Positions 42,968-52,104 of a DNA stretch of 64,000 nt are shown here, piece by piece. The stretch comes from JBNFVY01 sp049943335. Its GTDB lineage: Bacteria > Pseudomonadota > Alphaproteobacteria > Rhodobacterales > Rhodobacteraceae. A program made the position numbers and the translations under genes. How positions within the stretch are numbered: the stretch's first letter is position 1; each line of letters starts with the position of its first letter. Below the pieces are notes generated by a model. The model was not told where the DNA came from. It was given only the letters and a program-made list of their open reading frames with translations, and did no database searches. The stretch lies in the NCBI RefSeq assembly GCF_049943335.1, contig NZ_JBNFVY010000004.1:124001-188000 (forward strand), read 5' to 3'.

Positions 42968-44986
42968 GTGGACATCGACGCCCTGCGCAAAGCACACCCC
43001 GATCACTGGATGAAGGCTGCGGCCATCCGCACCCTGACTCTCGACGCCGTCGCCGAGGCCAATTCGGGCCACTCTGGCATGCCGATGGGCATGGCCGATG
43101 TTGCGACCGTACTGTTCGAAAAGCACCTGAGGTTCGATGCCAAGTCCCCCGACTGGGCCGACCGCGATCGGTTCATCCTGTCGGCGGGGCACGGATCAAT
43201 GTTGCTCTATTCGCTGCTGTACCTGACCGGCTACGAAGATATGACCCTGGAGCAGATCAAGAACTTCCGCCAGTGGGGCGCGATCACCGCCGGGCACCCT
43301 GAATACGGGCATGCCAAGGGGATCGAAACCACCACTGGCCCGCTGGGTCAAGGCATCGCCAATTCCGTCGGATTCGCTATCGCAGAAGAGGCGCTGCGCG
43401 CGCGCTTCGGCAAAAAGCTGATCGACCACCACACTTATGTAATCGCCGGGGACGGCTGCCTGATGGAAGGCGTCAGCCAGGAAGCCATCGCGCTGGCCGG
43501 GCGGCAAAAGCTGGGCAAGCTGGTGGTCTTCTGGGACAATAACAACATCACCATCGACGGCACGGTCGACATCGCGGATCGCACCAATCAGGTGCAGCGC
43601 TTCAAGGCGTCGGGGTGGCATGTGCAGGAAATCGACGGCCATGATCCGGAACAGATCGACGCCGCCATCCAGGCCGCCAAGAAATCGGCCAAACCGTCGA
43701 TGATCGCCTGCAAGACACATATCGCCCTTGGCTCGTCGGCGCAGGACACGTCGAAAGGCCACGGCGCGCTGACCGGCGCCGACCTGATCGCCGACACCAA
43801 GAAGGCCTACGGCTGGACGGCTGCCCCCTTCGAGATCCCCAGCGACATCAAGGACGCCTGGGAAGACATCGGCCGACGCGGCAATGCCGCCCGTATGGAC
43901 TGGCAGGCCCGCTTCGACGAGCAATCCGACCAGCGGCAACGCGAATTCAATCGTGTGTTCGACGGCGACGCGCCCAAGAAGCTGCCCGCCGTAATCCGGG
44001 CGCTGAAAAAGCAGATCACCGAAAGCCAGCCCAAAGTGGCCACGCGCAAATCGTCGGAAATGGTGCTGGAAGTGGTCAATCCGGTGATGCGCGAAACGCT
44101 CGGCGGGTCGGCCGACCTGACCGGTTCGAACAACACGCTGACGGCTGACCTGGGGACGTTTGATGTGGGCAGCCGCAAGGGCCGCTACATCTATTACGGC
44201 ATCCGGGAACACGCCATGGCCGCCGCGATGAACGGCATGGCGCTGCACGGCGGGATCCGGCCCTATGGCGGGACGTTCTTCTGCTTTACCGACTATGCGC
44301 GCCCGTCGATGCGCCTGTCGGCCCTGATGGGGGTGCCTGTCACCTATGTCATGACCCACGACAGCATCGGGCTGGGCGAAGACGGCCCGACGCATCAGCC
44401 GGTCGAGCATCTGGCAATCTGTCGCGCAACCCCGAACACGCTGGTCCTCCGCCCCGCCGACACGGTGGAAACCGCCGAAGCTTGGGAACTGGCGCTGACC
44501 CAGAAATCCACGCCGTCCGTTCTGGTGCTGACGCGCCAAGGTCTGCCGACGGTGCGCACCGAGCACAAGACCAAAAACCTGACCGCACAAGGCGCCTATG
44601 TTCTGGCCGATGCCGAAGGCAAGCGACAGGCGATCCTGATGGCCACCGGATCGGAAGTCTCCCTTGCCATGCAAGCGCGCGACTTGCTGCACAAAGACGG
44701 CATCGGCACCCGCGTCGTGTCGATGCCCAGCTTCGAGCTGTTCGCCCAGCAAGAGGAAAGCTATCGCAAGCGCGTGCTGCCCGCAGGCCCCGTGCGCGTG
44801 GGCATTGAAGCGGCTATGCGCGACGGCGGTTGGGACCGCTGGCTGCTCGGCGAGCGCGGCCGCGAAGCCAAGGCCGATTTCGTCGGCATGGACAGCTTCG
44901 GTGCCTCGGCGCCGGCCGGCACCCTGTTCGAAAAATTCGGCATTACCGCCGAGGCGGTCGTGGCGAAGGTCAAGGCGATGCTCTGA
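42968..44986 (+). CDS. tkt: Transketolase
   Basis: Transketolase moves two-carbon units in the pentose phosphate and Calvin-type pathways with thiamine diphosphate. The 672-residue protein has ANSGHSGMPMGMADVA, the TPP motif AGDGCLMEGVSQEA ending in NNN, and FCFTDYARPSMRLSALMGV. I chose GTG 42968 because AAAGG lies 9 bases upstream and the sequence then starts at VDIDALRKAHPDHW. ATG 42938 would add 10 residues without a ribosome site. Confidence 0.94.
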   Translation: MDIDALRKAHPDHWMKAAAIRTLTLDAVAEANSGHSGMPMGMADVATVLFEKHLRFDAKSPDWADRDRFILSAGHGSMLLYSLLYLTGYEDMTLEQIKNFRQWGAITAGHPEYGHAKGIETTTGPLGQGIANSVGFAIAEEALRARFGKKLIDHHTYVIAGDGCLMEGVSQEAIALAGRQKLGKLVVFWDNNNITIDGTVDIADRTNQVQRFKASGWHVQEIDGHDPEQIDAAIQAAKKSAKPSMIACKTHIALGSSAQDTSKGHGALTGADLIADTKKAYGWTAAPFEIPSDIKDAWEDIGRRGNAARMDWQARFDEQSDQRQREFNRVFDGDAPKKLPAVIRALKKQITESQPKVATRKSSEMVLEVVNPVMRETLGGSADLTGSNNTLTADLGTFDVGSRKGRYIYYGIREHAMAAAMNGMALHGGIRPYGGTFFCFTDYARPSMRLSALMGVPVTYVMTHDSIGLGEDGPTHQPVEHLAICRATPNTLVLRPADTVETAEAWELALTQKSTPSVLVLTRQGLPTVRTEHKTKNLTAQGAYVLADAEGKRQAILMATGSEVSLAMQARDLLHKDGIGTRVVSMPSFELFAQQEESYRKRVLPAGPVRVGIEAAMRDGGWDRWLLGERGREAKADFVGMDSFGASAPAGTLFEKFGITAEAVVAKVKAML

Positions 44987-44991
44987 GCCGT

Positions 44992-46080
44992 ATGGCCCAG
45001 GACCAGATCACCCTGTCGGCCGTTCGCCTTCCCCAAGGCGGGCGGCTGACGCGGTCCATGCCCCTGCCCGCGGCCAAGCGCACGCAGCGCTATGTCGACG
45101 CGTTTGACCATCACACGTTGATTTACGATTGCTTTGCCGATGCCGACGGGCTGGTGCTGATCTGTCCGCGCCTGCTGAATCTATGGCCGGTCCTGCGCGA
45201 TGGTCTGCGTGTCAACGGCGTGCGCCCGCGCATCCGGCGGCAAAAATTCCTGCGTTACGAGGAACTTCGCGTACCCGGAAACGCCGCCGCGCAGGTGTCG
45301 ATCGAGCTGGATGACACCGCCCTGCACGTATCGGTCAACCCGTCCGAGGCGGCGCGCTACGCCGGGCGGCGTGCGCTGGTTACACAGTTCAAAGACACGC
45401 CGCTGGACTGGATCGTGGATTGGGCACGCTATCACGCCAGCGCCCATGGGGTGGATGCCATTCTGGCCTTTGACAACGGCTCGACCCTGCATGACACGGC
45501 CGACGTGCAAGCCGGTTTGCAGAGCATTCCCGGCGTGGCCGTGTCGCATGTCGTGCGTGATCCGTTCCCCTATGGCGATGCGGCGGGCGGGCGGTTCGTG
45601 GCCCCGGCCAAGTACCTGCAAACGGCGATGCTCAACCTTGCGCGGCTGCGGTTTTTCCCCGAAGCGGCGGGGGTGCTCAGCCTTGACGTGGACGAAATGC
45701 TTGCGCCGGTCGGTGAAGGCACGGTGTTTGACATCGCAGCGCGCGCGCCGCTTGGGCTGGTGTCCTTCACCGGCGCATGGCTTTTTGCCGCGCCGGACGG
45801 CCCGCAGCCGCAGCGCGCCCACGATTTGCATGTGCCGGGCCGGGTGTGCACCAATCCAAAGTGGTGCGCCGTGCCGGGGAAACGGGCCGCGCGGCTGAGT
45901 TGGGCCGTGCATCGCCCCGCCGGCCCATTCGCACCTTTGACCAGGAATAAGGCCCTGCACTACTGGCATTGCCATTCCACATCGACCAGTTGGAAAAAGA
46001 CGCGTTCGGGTGCGCCGGACGGCGCGCGGCCTTGCCCGGCCGCACAAACAGCCTTTGCCCGTCACCTGACTGATGGATAA
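44992..46080 (+). CDS. Glycosyltransferase-like protein
   Basis: A 362-residue cytoplasmic-looking protein. It has a nucleotide-sugar-like D-x-D motif (LSLDVDEMLAP) and a preceding HGVDAILAFDNGS strand typical of GT-A/GT92-like folds. The acceptor is unknown. It begins five bases after tkt, likely by read-through transcription. Confidence 0.65.
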   Translation: MAQDQITLSAVRLPQGGRLTRSMPLPAAKRTQRYVDAFDHHTLIYDCFADADGLVLICPRLLNLWPVLRDGLRVNGVRPRIRRQKFLRYEELRVPGNAAAQVSIELDDTALHVSVNPSEAARYAGRRALVTQFKDTPLDWIVDWARYHASAHGVDAILAFDNGSTLHDTADVQAGLQSIPGVAVSHVVRDPFPYGDAAGGRFVAPAKYLQTAMLNLARLRFFPEAAGVLSLDVDEMLAPVGEGTVFDIAARAPLGLVSFTGAWLFAAPDGPQPQRAHDLHVPGRVCTNPKWCAVPGKRAARLSWAVHRPAGPFAPLTRNKALHYWHCHSTSTSWKKTRSGAPDGARPCPAAQTAFARHLTDG

Positions 46081-46124
46081 AGGAATCCATGGCCGGGGGG
46101 CGCATTATCTCCAGACCGGAAACA

Positions 46125-46171
46125 CGTTACCGCTAACACATAATGTTTACGCTAACATGTTGGCGCTAAAT
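46125..46171 (+). promoter_or_regulatory. Three tandem TGTTA-N-CG-N-TAACA operators before gap (GapB-like)
   Basis: Three 14-bp imperfect palindromes lie at 46125-46138 (CGTTACCGCTAACA), 46144-46157 (TGTTTACGCTAACA) and 46158-46171 (TGTTGGCGCTAAAT); the last two abut. A single better copy stands before the second gap gene. The shape resembles the motif I recall for the RpiR-family carbon regulator CceR (AkgR) of Rhodobacter; that link is from memory. Confidence 0.72.
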
Positions 46172-46251
46172 CCTTTTCTGCGCCTGCGTTGCCCCCTATA
46201 GCCCCAAGTATCGGAAAATGGGCAACGATTTTAATGACAGGAGCGCATGAC

Positions 46252-47253
46252 ATGACCGTCACGGTAGGGATCAACGGATTTGGCCGGATAGGACGGTGCA
46301 CATTGGCGCATATTGCCGAAAGCGCTCGCAACGACGTGCAAGTGGTCAAGATCAATGCGACCGGCCCGATCGAAACCAACGCCCACCTTCTGCGCTATGA
46401 CAGTGTGCACGGCCGCTTTCCCGGTGATGTGCAGGTCAAGGGAAACGCGCTGGACCTGGGCCGTGGCCCGATCGAAGTCATGTCGACCCGCGAGATGGAC
46501 CAGCTCGACTGGTCCGGCGTCGATGTCGTGCTGGAATGTACCGGTGCATTCAACGACGGGATCAAATCGGCGGCGCATCTTGAACGCGGGGCCAAGAAGG
46601 TCCTGATTTCGGCCCCCGCCTCAAACGTGGATCGCACAGTGGTCTACGGCGTAAACCATCGCGACCTGCTGGCAGATGAACGCATGATTTCGAACGGCTC
46701 ATGCACCACCAACTGTCTGGCCCCGCTGGCCAAGGTGTTGAACGAGTCGATTGGCATCGAACGCGGCATCATGACCACGATCCACAGCTACACCGGCGAC
46801 CAGCCCACACTGGACCGCCGTCACAACGATCTCTATCGCGCGCGCGCAGCCGCCATGGCAATGATCCCCACCAGCACCGGGGCGGCCAAGGCCATCGGCG
46901 AAGTGCTGCCCGACCTCAAAGGCAAGCTGGACGGGACCGCAATGCGCGTGCCCACCCCCAATGTGTCGGCAGTCGATCTGACCTTTGAAGCAGGCAAGGA
47001 CGTGACCGTAGAGGACGTCAACGAAATCGTACGCGAGGCTGCAGCGGGCCGCATGGGCTCGGTCCTGTCCTATGACCCGGAACCCAAAGTGTCGATTGAC
47101 TTCAATCACACCACCTATTCGTCGATTTTCGCCCCCGATCAGACCAAGGTTATCGGGCGCACCGTGCGGGTTCTGGCCTGGTACGATAACGAATGGGGCT
47201 TTTCGGCGCGGATGGCCGACGTCGCCGGCGCCATGGGCCGCCTCCTGCACTAA
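46252..47253 (+). CDS. Glyceraldehyde-3-phosphate dehydrogenase, GapB-like
   Basis: Interconverts glyceraldehyde-3-phosphate and 1,3-bisphosphoglycerate. The 333-residue protein has the Rossmann start INGFGRIGR and catalytic Cys151 in SNGSCTTNC. At position 36, where NAD enzymes have Asp (IND), it has Ala in KINATGP, as in NADP-using gluconeogenic GapB. NADP preference is therefore inferred. Three tandem palindromic operators lie upstream. Its paralogue is 1.8 kb downstream. Confidence 0.92.
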   Translation: MTVTVGINGFGRIGRCTLAHIAESARNDVQVVKINATGPIETNAHLLRYDSVHGRFPGDVQVKGNALDLGRGPIEVMSTREMDQLDWSGVDVVLECTGAFNDGIKSAAHLERGAKKVLISAPASNVDRTVVYGVNHRDLLADERMISNGSCTTNCLAPLAKVLNESIGIERGIMTTIHSYTGDQPTLDRRHNDLYRARAAAMAMIPTSTGAAKAIGEVLPDLKGKLDGTAMRVPTPNVSAVDLTFEAGKDVTVEDVNEIVREAAAGRMGSVLSYDPEPKVSIDFNHTTYSSIFAPDQTKVIGRTVRVLAWYDNEWGFSARMADVAGAMGRLLH

Positions 47254-47289
47254 GCCTTTTTGCAGCGACCGACGATGGGGCAGGACGGC

Positions 47290-47682
47290 CTAGCCGCCCC
47301 CCCGCGCCGCGTTCTGCAACTGCGTACGGATCTCTGTCGCGTTTCTACACCCGAGCGCCTGTTGCTTATCGCCAGTTACAGGCGCAAATCCCATGTCCCA
47401 ATCCGCGAATTGCCGCGCGTCTTGACGCCCGCTAGCCAGTATTTTCATGGAATGATGGCGCGGGTCACGTTCGGTCATCGACATAACTTTGGTCAAGTCC
47501 TCTGTCTGCCCTTCCAGGAACTGCACGAAATGTCTGTGATCGCGGCTTAAAAAGCCGGTCAGCTCTAACATGCCGTTTCGCGCTTCTGCGGCACGCAGAA
47601 TATCCAGGTTCGATAGATGGTCCTGCGGGTGGATCACCTCGCTCCGATAAATCACAAATTCCGTTTGTTCCGATTTTGACAC
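47290..47682 (-). CDS. Stand-alone BLUF blue-light sensor protein
   Basis: BLUF domains bind FAD and change hydrogen bonding on blue light. The 130-residue protein keeps the key residues: Tyr in VIYRSEV, Asn in EARNGMLELTGFL, Gln in HFVQFLEGQ, and Trp in DWDMGF. There is no output domain, so it would act through a partner. The start is GTG 47682 with GGGAG six bases upstream. A perfect TTAA-N7-TTAA CtrA box lies 63 bases before it. It is convergent with the GapB-like gene. Confidence 0.9.
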   Translation of the reverse strand: MSKSEQTEFVIYRSEVIHPQDHLSNLDILRAAEARNGMLELTGFLSRDHRHFVQFLEGQTEDLTKVMSMTERDPRHHSMKILASGRQDARQFADWDMGFAPVTGDKQQALGCRNATEIRTQLQNAARGGG

Positions 47683-47744
47683 CTATGCTCCCCCCTCGGT
47701 TACGACGCGTCTTGTATCGAGACCGCAGGTATGGGTCGCGCTGG

Positions 47745-47759
47745 TTAACAATTGTTTAA
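47745..47759 (-). promoter_or_regulatory. Perfect CtrA box before the BLUF gene
   Basis: TTAACAATTGTTTAA gives TTAA-N7-TTAA exactly. It lies 63 bases before the BLUF GTG and 66 before the small membrane gene on the other strand, so it could act on either. CtrA governs motility and gene-transfer-agent genes in this group. Confidence 0.65.
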
Positions 47760-47825
47760 CTCAGGCCCGGACAACCGGATGTGCGCGCAATTGCCATACC
47801 CGACCATCGGCGCTATTCCTGCCCC

Positions 47826-47969
47826 ATGACGAACCGCATCGCCATCGGCCTGGGCCTTTTCATCGCTATCCTGTTGATTGCCGATTTCGCGCTGCAAAAT
47901 GGCGCAGGCAGTTTGTTTCTGGCGCGCAAGATGAGCGAACTGGTCAAATTCCTCGCCTTCTGGCGCTGA
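47826..47969 (+). CDS. 47-residue single-helix membrane protein
   Basis: A small protein MTNRIAIGLGLFIAILLIAD onward with one membrane helix (about residues 5-21) and an amphipathic C-terminus ending FLAFWR. It lies between BLUF and the second gap gene. No clear ribosome site is seen, but the length, charge pattern (basic N-terminus) and position speak for a real gene. Function unknown. Confidence 0.62.
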   Translation: MTNRIAIGLGLFIAILLIADFALQNGAGSLFLARKMSELVKFLAFWR

Positions 47970-48009
47970 ACGGCCCGCGTTTGGGTTGACCTTTCGCCGC
48001 CCATGACGA

Positions 48010-48023
48010 TGTTAGCGATAACG
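48010..48023 (+). promoter_or_regulatory. TGTTA-N-CG-N-TAAC operator before second gap gene
   Basis: TGTTAGCGATAACG matches the palindrome found in triplicate before the GapB-like gene with one end mismatch. It is 65 bases before the start codon of the second gap gene, so one regulator probably controls both. Confidence 0.75.
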
Positions 48024-48087
48024 GACGCAAAACTGGACATCCGCAGTTTTGTGCTATGCTTAACCATATATCGATCAGGAGGGGCCA

Positions 48088-49089
48088 ATGGCCGTCACAG
48101 TTGCAATCAATGGATTCGGGCGTATCGGACGCAACGTGCTGCGCGCCATTATCGAAAGCGGTCGCACGGATATCGAAGTGGTGGCGATCAATGATCTGGG
48201 CCCGGTGGAAACCAACGCGCACTTGCTGCGGTTTGACAGTGTCCACGGCCGGTTCCCGGCCGAAGTGACCACGACCGACACCACCATCGACGTCGGTCGC
48301 GGCCCGATCCAGGTGACAGCCGTCCGCGACCCCAAGGACCTGCCATGGAACCACATTGACGTGGTTCTGGAATGCACCGGTATCTTTACCGCCCGCGACA
48401 AGGCCGCGATTCACCTGGAAAATGGCGCATCGCGCGTGCTGGTGTCGGCCCCGTCGGCGGGCGCGGATAACACCATCGTATACGGCGTAAACCACGACAG
48501 CCTGACCAGCGATCAACTGGTCGTCTCGAACGCGTCATGCACCACCAACTGTCTGGCCCCCGTGGCAAAGGTGCTGAACGACGCGATCGGCATCACCAAG
48601 GCCTTTATGACCACGGTGCACAGCTACACCGGCGATCAGCCGACGCTGGACACATTGCACAAGGATCTTTATCGCGCCCGCGCCGCCGCGATGAGCATGA
48701 TCCCCACCAGTACCGGCGCCGCCAAGGCCGTGGGTCTGGTCCTGCCCGAACTGGACGGCAAACTGGACGGCATGGCCATCCGGGTGCCGACCCCGAACGT
48801 GTCGGTCATCGACCTGACGTTCGAAGCCAGCCGCGCCACCACGATCGAGGAAATCAACCAGACCATCATCGACGCGGCGAACGGCCCGCTCTCAGGCATT
48901 CTGGGCTTTACCGACACACCGAACGTGTCGATTGACTTCAACCACAATCCCGACAGCTCGACCTTCGCGCTGGATCAGACCAGGGTGATGGAGGGCACAT
49001 TGTGCCGCATCCTGACCTGGTATGATAACGAATGGGGCTTTTCCAACCGTATGGCCGACGCGGCGGTCGCTATTGGCAAGTTGATCTGA
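48088..49089 (+). CDS. gap: Glyceraldehyde-3-phosphate dehydrogenase, NAD type
   Basis: Glycolytic or central GAPDH of 333 residues. It has INGFGRIGR, the NAD-selecting Asp36 in AINDLGP, and catalytic Cys151 in SNASCTTNC. It is colinear and equal in length with the GapB-like copy, so the pair arose by duplication. A start with AGGAGG precedes the ATG. A hairpin follows the stop. Confidence 0.95.
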   Translation: MAVTVAINGFGRIGRNVLRAIIESGRTDIEVVAINDLGPVETNAHLLRFDSVHGRFPAEVTTTDTTIDVGRGPIQVTAVRDPKDLPWNHIDVVLECTGIFTARDKAAIHLENGASRVLVSAPSAGADNTIVYGVNHDSLTSDQLVVSNASCTTNCLAPVAKVLNDAIGITKAFMTTVHSYTGDQPTLDTLHKDLYRARAAAMSMIPTSTGAAKAVGLVLPELDGKLDGMAIRVPTPNVSVIDLTFEASRATTIEEINQTIIDAANGPLSGILGFTDTPNVSIDFNHNPDSSTFALDQTRVMEGTLCRILTWYDNEWGFSNRMADAAVAIGKLI

Positions 49090-49101
49090 AACGACGCAGC
49101 A

Positions 49102-49129
49102 TCAGGCGGGTTTTTTGGGGGCCGCCTGA
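49102..49129 (+). terminator. Hairpin after the second gap gene
   Basis: TCAGGCGG and CCGCCTGA form an 8-bp stem around a 12-base loop that itself holds six T residues. The T-run is in the loop, so termination efficiency is uncertain. Confidence 0.4.
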
Positions 49130-49167
49130 CAAGGCTCACTTCATGATCCCCGCCAAGGGGGCAAGAC

Positions 49168-50118
49168 ATGATCTTTCTGTACATCCTGGCGATTGCCGTA
49201 CTGGCATTGTTGCTTTTTCTGGCCGTCAACGCGCGCAAGACCGTGCGGTTTTCCGCCCAGGCCGAGGCCGCCGTGCCACCGCTGGGCCAATTCGTCGACA
49301 TATCAACCGGACGGCTGCACTTCGTCGACCAAGGCAGCGGGGCGGTTATTGTCATGATCCACGGGCTTGGCGGGCAGTTGCGCCATTTCACGATGGACTT
49401 GTCCGAACGCCTGGCCGCCGATCATCGCGTGATCGTTCTGGATCGCCCCGGCATGGGCTATTCCAATCGCCCCGACAACGCACCCGCGTCGCTGGACGCA
49501 CAGGCGGGGTACGTCATTGAGCTGATGGATAAACTGGGCATAGAAGACGCGGTGATCGTGGGCCATTCGCTGGGCGGGGCGATTTCGCTGGCGCTGGCGT
49601 TGCGCGCACCCCGGCGTGTGCGGGCCCTTGCCCTGCTTGCCCCGTTGACACGGGCGAAACAGGATGGCGGCGCCGAGGTGTTCAAAGGCTTTGAAATCCG
49701 CACCAACTGGATGCGCCGCCTGATTGCAAACACGCTGGCCGTCCCGCTCAGTATCCGTAATCAGCAGCAGACCATCGATCAGGTCTTTGGCCCCGACCCC
49801 GTGCCCGAGGCCTACACGGTCAAGGGCGGCGGCCTGCTTTCTCTGCGGCCCAAGACATTCTTTCACGCCTCGCGCGATTACGTTGCCTCGGCTGGCATTG
49901 CGGATCAGCAAGACCGCTACGGTGCGTTGAAAATGCCCGTCGGTATCCTTTTCGGCACACAGGACCGCATTCTGGATCACCGCGAACAGGGCACCGAATT
50001 GGTGCAACAATTCCCTGATTTCCAGATTGAATACATCGACGGCGCGGGGCACATGCTGCCCGTCACCTATCCCGAACGATGCGAAAGCTTCATACGCGAG
50101 GTCGCAGCGCGCTGCTAA
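49168..50118 (+). CDS. Alpha/beta hydrolase
   Basis: A 316-residue hydrolase with an N-terminal membrane anchor (about residues 2-20). The catalytic triad shows as Ser in GHSLGGAIS, Asp in FGTQDRIL and His in GAGHMLP, with oxyanion strand VMIHGLGG. Substrate unknown. Its stop overlaps the convergent coaD stop by 4 bases. Confidence 0.85.
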   Translation: MIFLYILAIAVLALLLFLAVNARKTVRFSAQAEAAVPPLGQFVDISTGRLHFVDQGSGAVIVMIHGLGGQLRHFTMDLSERLAADHRVIVLDRPGMGYSNRPDNAPASLDAQAGYVIELMDKLGIEDAVIVGHSLGGAISLALALRAPRRVRALALLAPLTRAKQDGGAEVFKGFEIRTNWMRRLIANTLAVPLSIRNQQQTIDQVFGPDPVPEAYTVKGGGLLSLRPKTFFHASRDYVASAGIADQQDRYGALKMPVGILFGTQDRILDHREQGTELVQQFPDFQIEYIDGAGHMLPVTYPERCESFIREVAARC

Positions 50119-50612
50119 ACCTTGCCCAGCTTGGTCATCAGACGGTCCTTGACTGCGGGGGTCACGAATTTGGCCACCTCGCCATCCAGACGCGCGATTT
50201 CCTTGACCAGTTTCGAAGCGATTGCCTGATGTCGGGCCTCGGCCATCAGAAACACGGTTTCGACCGTGTCATCCAGCGCACGGTTCATCCCGACCATCTG
50301 ATATTCATATTCGAAATCGGCCACGGCGCGCAGACCGCGCACGATGACCTGAGCGCCCACGTCATGGGCACAGTTTATCAACAGGTTTTCAAATGGATGC
50401 ACGATGATTTCGCAGCCGGTCCTGCCGGCCAGATCGGCGCATTCCGCTTCGAGCATTTCTACCCGTTCTTCCAGCGAAAACAGCGGGCCTTTATCGCGGT
50501 TTATGGCCACGCCAATGACCAGGCGATCAACCAAAGCGCAGCCGCGCTCTATGATATCAAGATGGCCCAAAGTTACGGGATCGAATGTCCCAGGGTAGAG
50601 TCCGATGCGCAT
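50115..50612 (-). CDS. coaD: Phosphopantetheine adenylyltransferase
   Basis: CoaD adenylates 4'-phosphopantetheine in coenzyme A synthesis. The 165-residue protein has the nucleotidyltransferase signature GTFDPVTLGHLDII and the ISSTxVR-type end region is present as AKFVTPAVKDRL. I chose ATG 50612 because GGAGGGG lies just upstream, instead of the in-frame ATG five codons earlier. Confidence 0.96.
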   Translation of the reverse strand: MRIGLYPGTFDPVTLGHLDIIERGCALVDRLVIGVAINRDKGPLFSLEERVEMLEAECADLAGRTGCEIIVHPFENLLINCAHDVGAQVIVRGLRAVADFEYEYQMVGMNRALDDTVETVFLMAEARHQAIASKLVKEIARLDGEVAKFVTPAVKDRLMTKLGKV

Positions 50613-50704
50613 ATTCCCCTCCGTCATCGGCGCAACGCAACATTATTGCGCGGCGAATGCAAGAGGCGTTTTTCGAATCGCGACGACAGAATGGTTCATG
50701 TTGC

Positions 50705-51139
50705 CTAGTGACCCATGATCATGCCCTCGAGCGCATCCTTTTCCATCGCCAGTTCCGACAGCCGGCCCTTGACCACATCCCCAATGGAAATCAGCCCGAT
50801 CATTTCATTGCCATTCATCACTGGCATATGGCGGAATCGACCGTTGGTCATGGTCTGCAGGACATCGACTGCGTTTTCCTCGCGCGAGCACACGACAAGA
50901 TCGCGCGTCATGATGTCGGCCACAGTCTTGTCCAGAACCCCGATCCCGTTGCGCCCGATCTCGCGCACGATATCGCGTTCCGACACGATGCCCAGCGGCA
51001 CCTTGGTGTCATCGGACACGATCACAGCCCCGAATTTGCGCGCCGAAAGCAAATCGACCACATCGCTCACGGTCTGATCCGAGCGGACGGTTACGACCCC
51101 CCCTTCAGGCTTGTCCTTGAGAATTTGATGCACCAGCAT
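50705..51139 (-). CDS. CBS-domain protein
   Basis: A 144-residue protein made of two CBS motifs (about residues 8-60 and 75-130), which bind adenine nucleotides. Segments GIVSERDIVREI and FRHMPVMNGNEMIGLISIGDVVKG are typical. No catalytic domain is attached, so it probably senses energy state for an unknown partner. GGAGGT lies 5 bases before the ATG. Confidence 0.86.
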   Translation of the reverse strand: MLVHQILKDKPEGGVVTVRSDQTVSDVVDLLSARKFGAVIVSDDTKVPLGIVSERDIVREIGRNGIGVLDKTVADIMTRDLVVCSREENAVDVLQTMTNGRFRHMPVMNGNEMIGLISIGDVVKGRLSELAMEKDALEGMIMGH

Positions 51140-51210
51140 CCAGCACCTCCCTGTTTATTATAAGGAAAGCGTCGCGCGTGCGGGGCGCACCTGTCAAGCG
51201 CAGCGTGGTT

Positions 51211-52104
51211 TCAGGCCAACGCTTCCAGCCGCGCAACCTCGGCCCGGATGCCGCTGTGCACGGCGTCGGCCAGCCGGTTCATCCGGTCCAGCTTGCGATC
51301 ATCTTCGGGTCGGATCAGGTAAAAGGCGCGGGTCAGCGAAAGCTGGTCCGGCAGAACCCGGACCAGATCCTGTCCAAACGGAATCGCGAAATCATGCACC
51401 ACACCCAGTCCGGCCCCATGGTTGACCATATGGAATTGGACCGACACCGAATTTGACGCCAGATCCAACCGGCCTGCCCCCAAATCCGCGATATAATCCA
51501 ATTCCTTATCAAAGATCATGTCCGGGATGTAGCCGACGATCCTGTGATCCCGCAGGTCCTGCAATGCCGTGATCCGAGGGGCCCGGTCCAGATAGCTGCG
51601 CGCGGCCCACAGGTGCAGCCGGTAGTCGGTGATCTTGCGCACGGTCATGCGCCCTGTTTGCGGCGGGCTGACGCCAACGGCCATGTCGGCCTCGCGTTTG
51701 GACAGGTTGAAAACCCGCGGCAGGGCGACGATCTGGATCTCGAGCCCGGGGTTTTCCGCCGAAATCGCGGCGCAGACCTGCGGCAGCACGAAATTTGCGC
51801 ATCCGTCGGGCGCACCGATCCGAATCTGGCCGGACAACTGATCGCCTTTCCGGTGCTCGCTGGCCTCGGCGATGGACCGTTCGGCCTGTTCCGCATGGGT
51901 CAGAAATCGCTCACCCTCGGCAGTCAACGCATAGCCTTGCGGCGATTTCACGAACAGGGCGGTGTCCAACACCTGCTCAAGCCGCGCAATCCGCCGCCCC
52001 AGTGTCGCCGGATCCAACCGCAAAGTCCGCCCGGCGCCCGACAGGCTTTCCGCCCGCGAGACGGCCAGAAACAACCGGACATCATCCCAATTTGCATCCG
52101 CCAC
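51211..52104 (-). CDS. LysR-family regulator, divergent from mmsA
   Basis: A 297-residue regulator with N-terminal helix-turn-helix (WDDVRLFLAVSRAESLSGAG and DPATLGRRIARLEQ) and an effector-binding domain. Sharing a 99-base divergent promoter with mmsA suggests it controls valine/propanoate catabolism. The inducer cannot be told from sequence. Confidence 0.88.
   Translation of the reverse strand: MADANWDDVRLFLAVSRAESLSGAGRTLRLDPATLGRRIARLEQVLDTALFVKSPQGYALTAEGERFLTHAEQAERSIAEASEHRKGDQLSGQIRIGAPDGCANFVLPQVCAAISAENPGLEIQIVALPRVFNLSKREADMAVGVSPPQTGRMTVRKITDYRLHLWAARSYLDRAPRITALQDLRDHRIVGYIPDMIFDKELDYIADLGAGRLDLASNSVSVQFHMVNHGAGLGVVHDFAIPFGQDLVRVLPDQLSLTRAFYLIRPEDDRKLDRMNRLADAVHSGIRAEVARLEALA

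Noticed and set aside
43196..44752. A 518-codon minus-strand frame opposite tkt
   Set aside because: Antisense shadow of transketolase codon usage, without coding features of its own.
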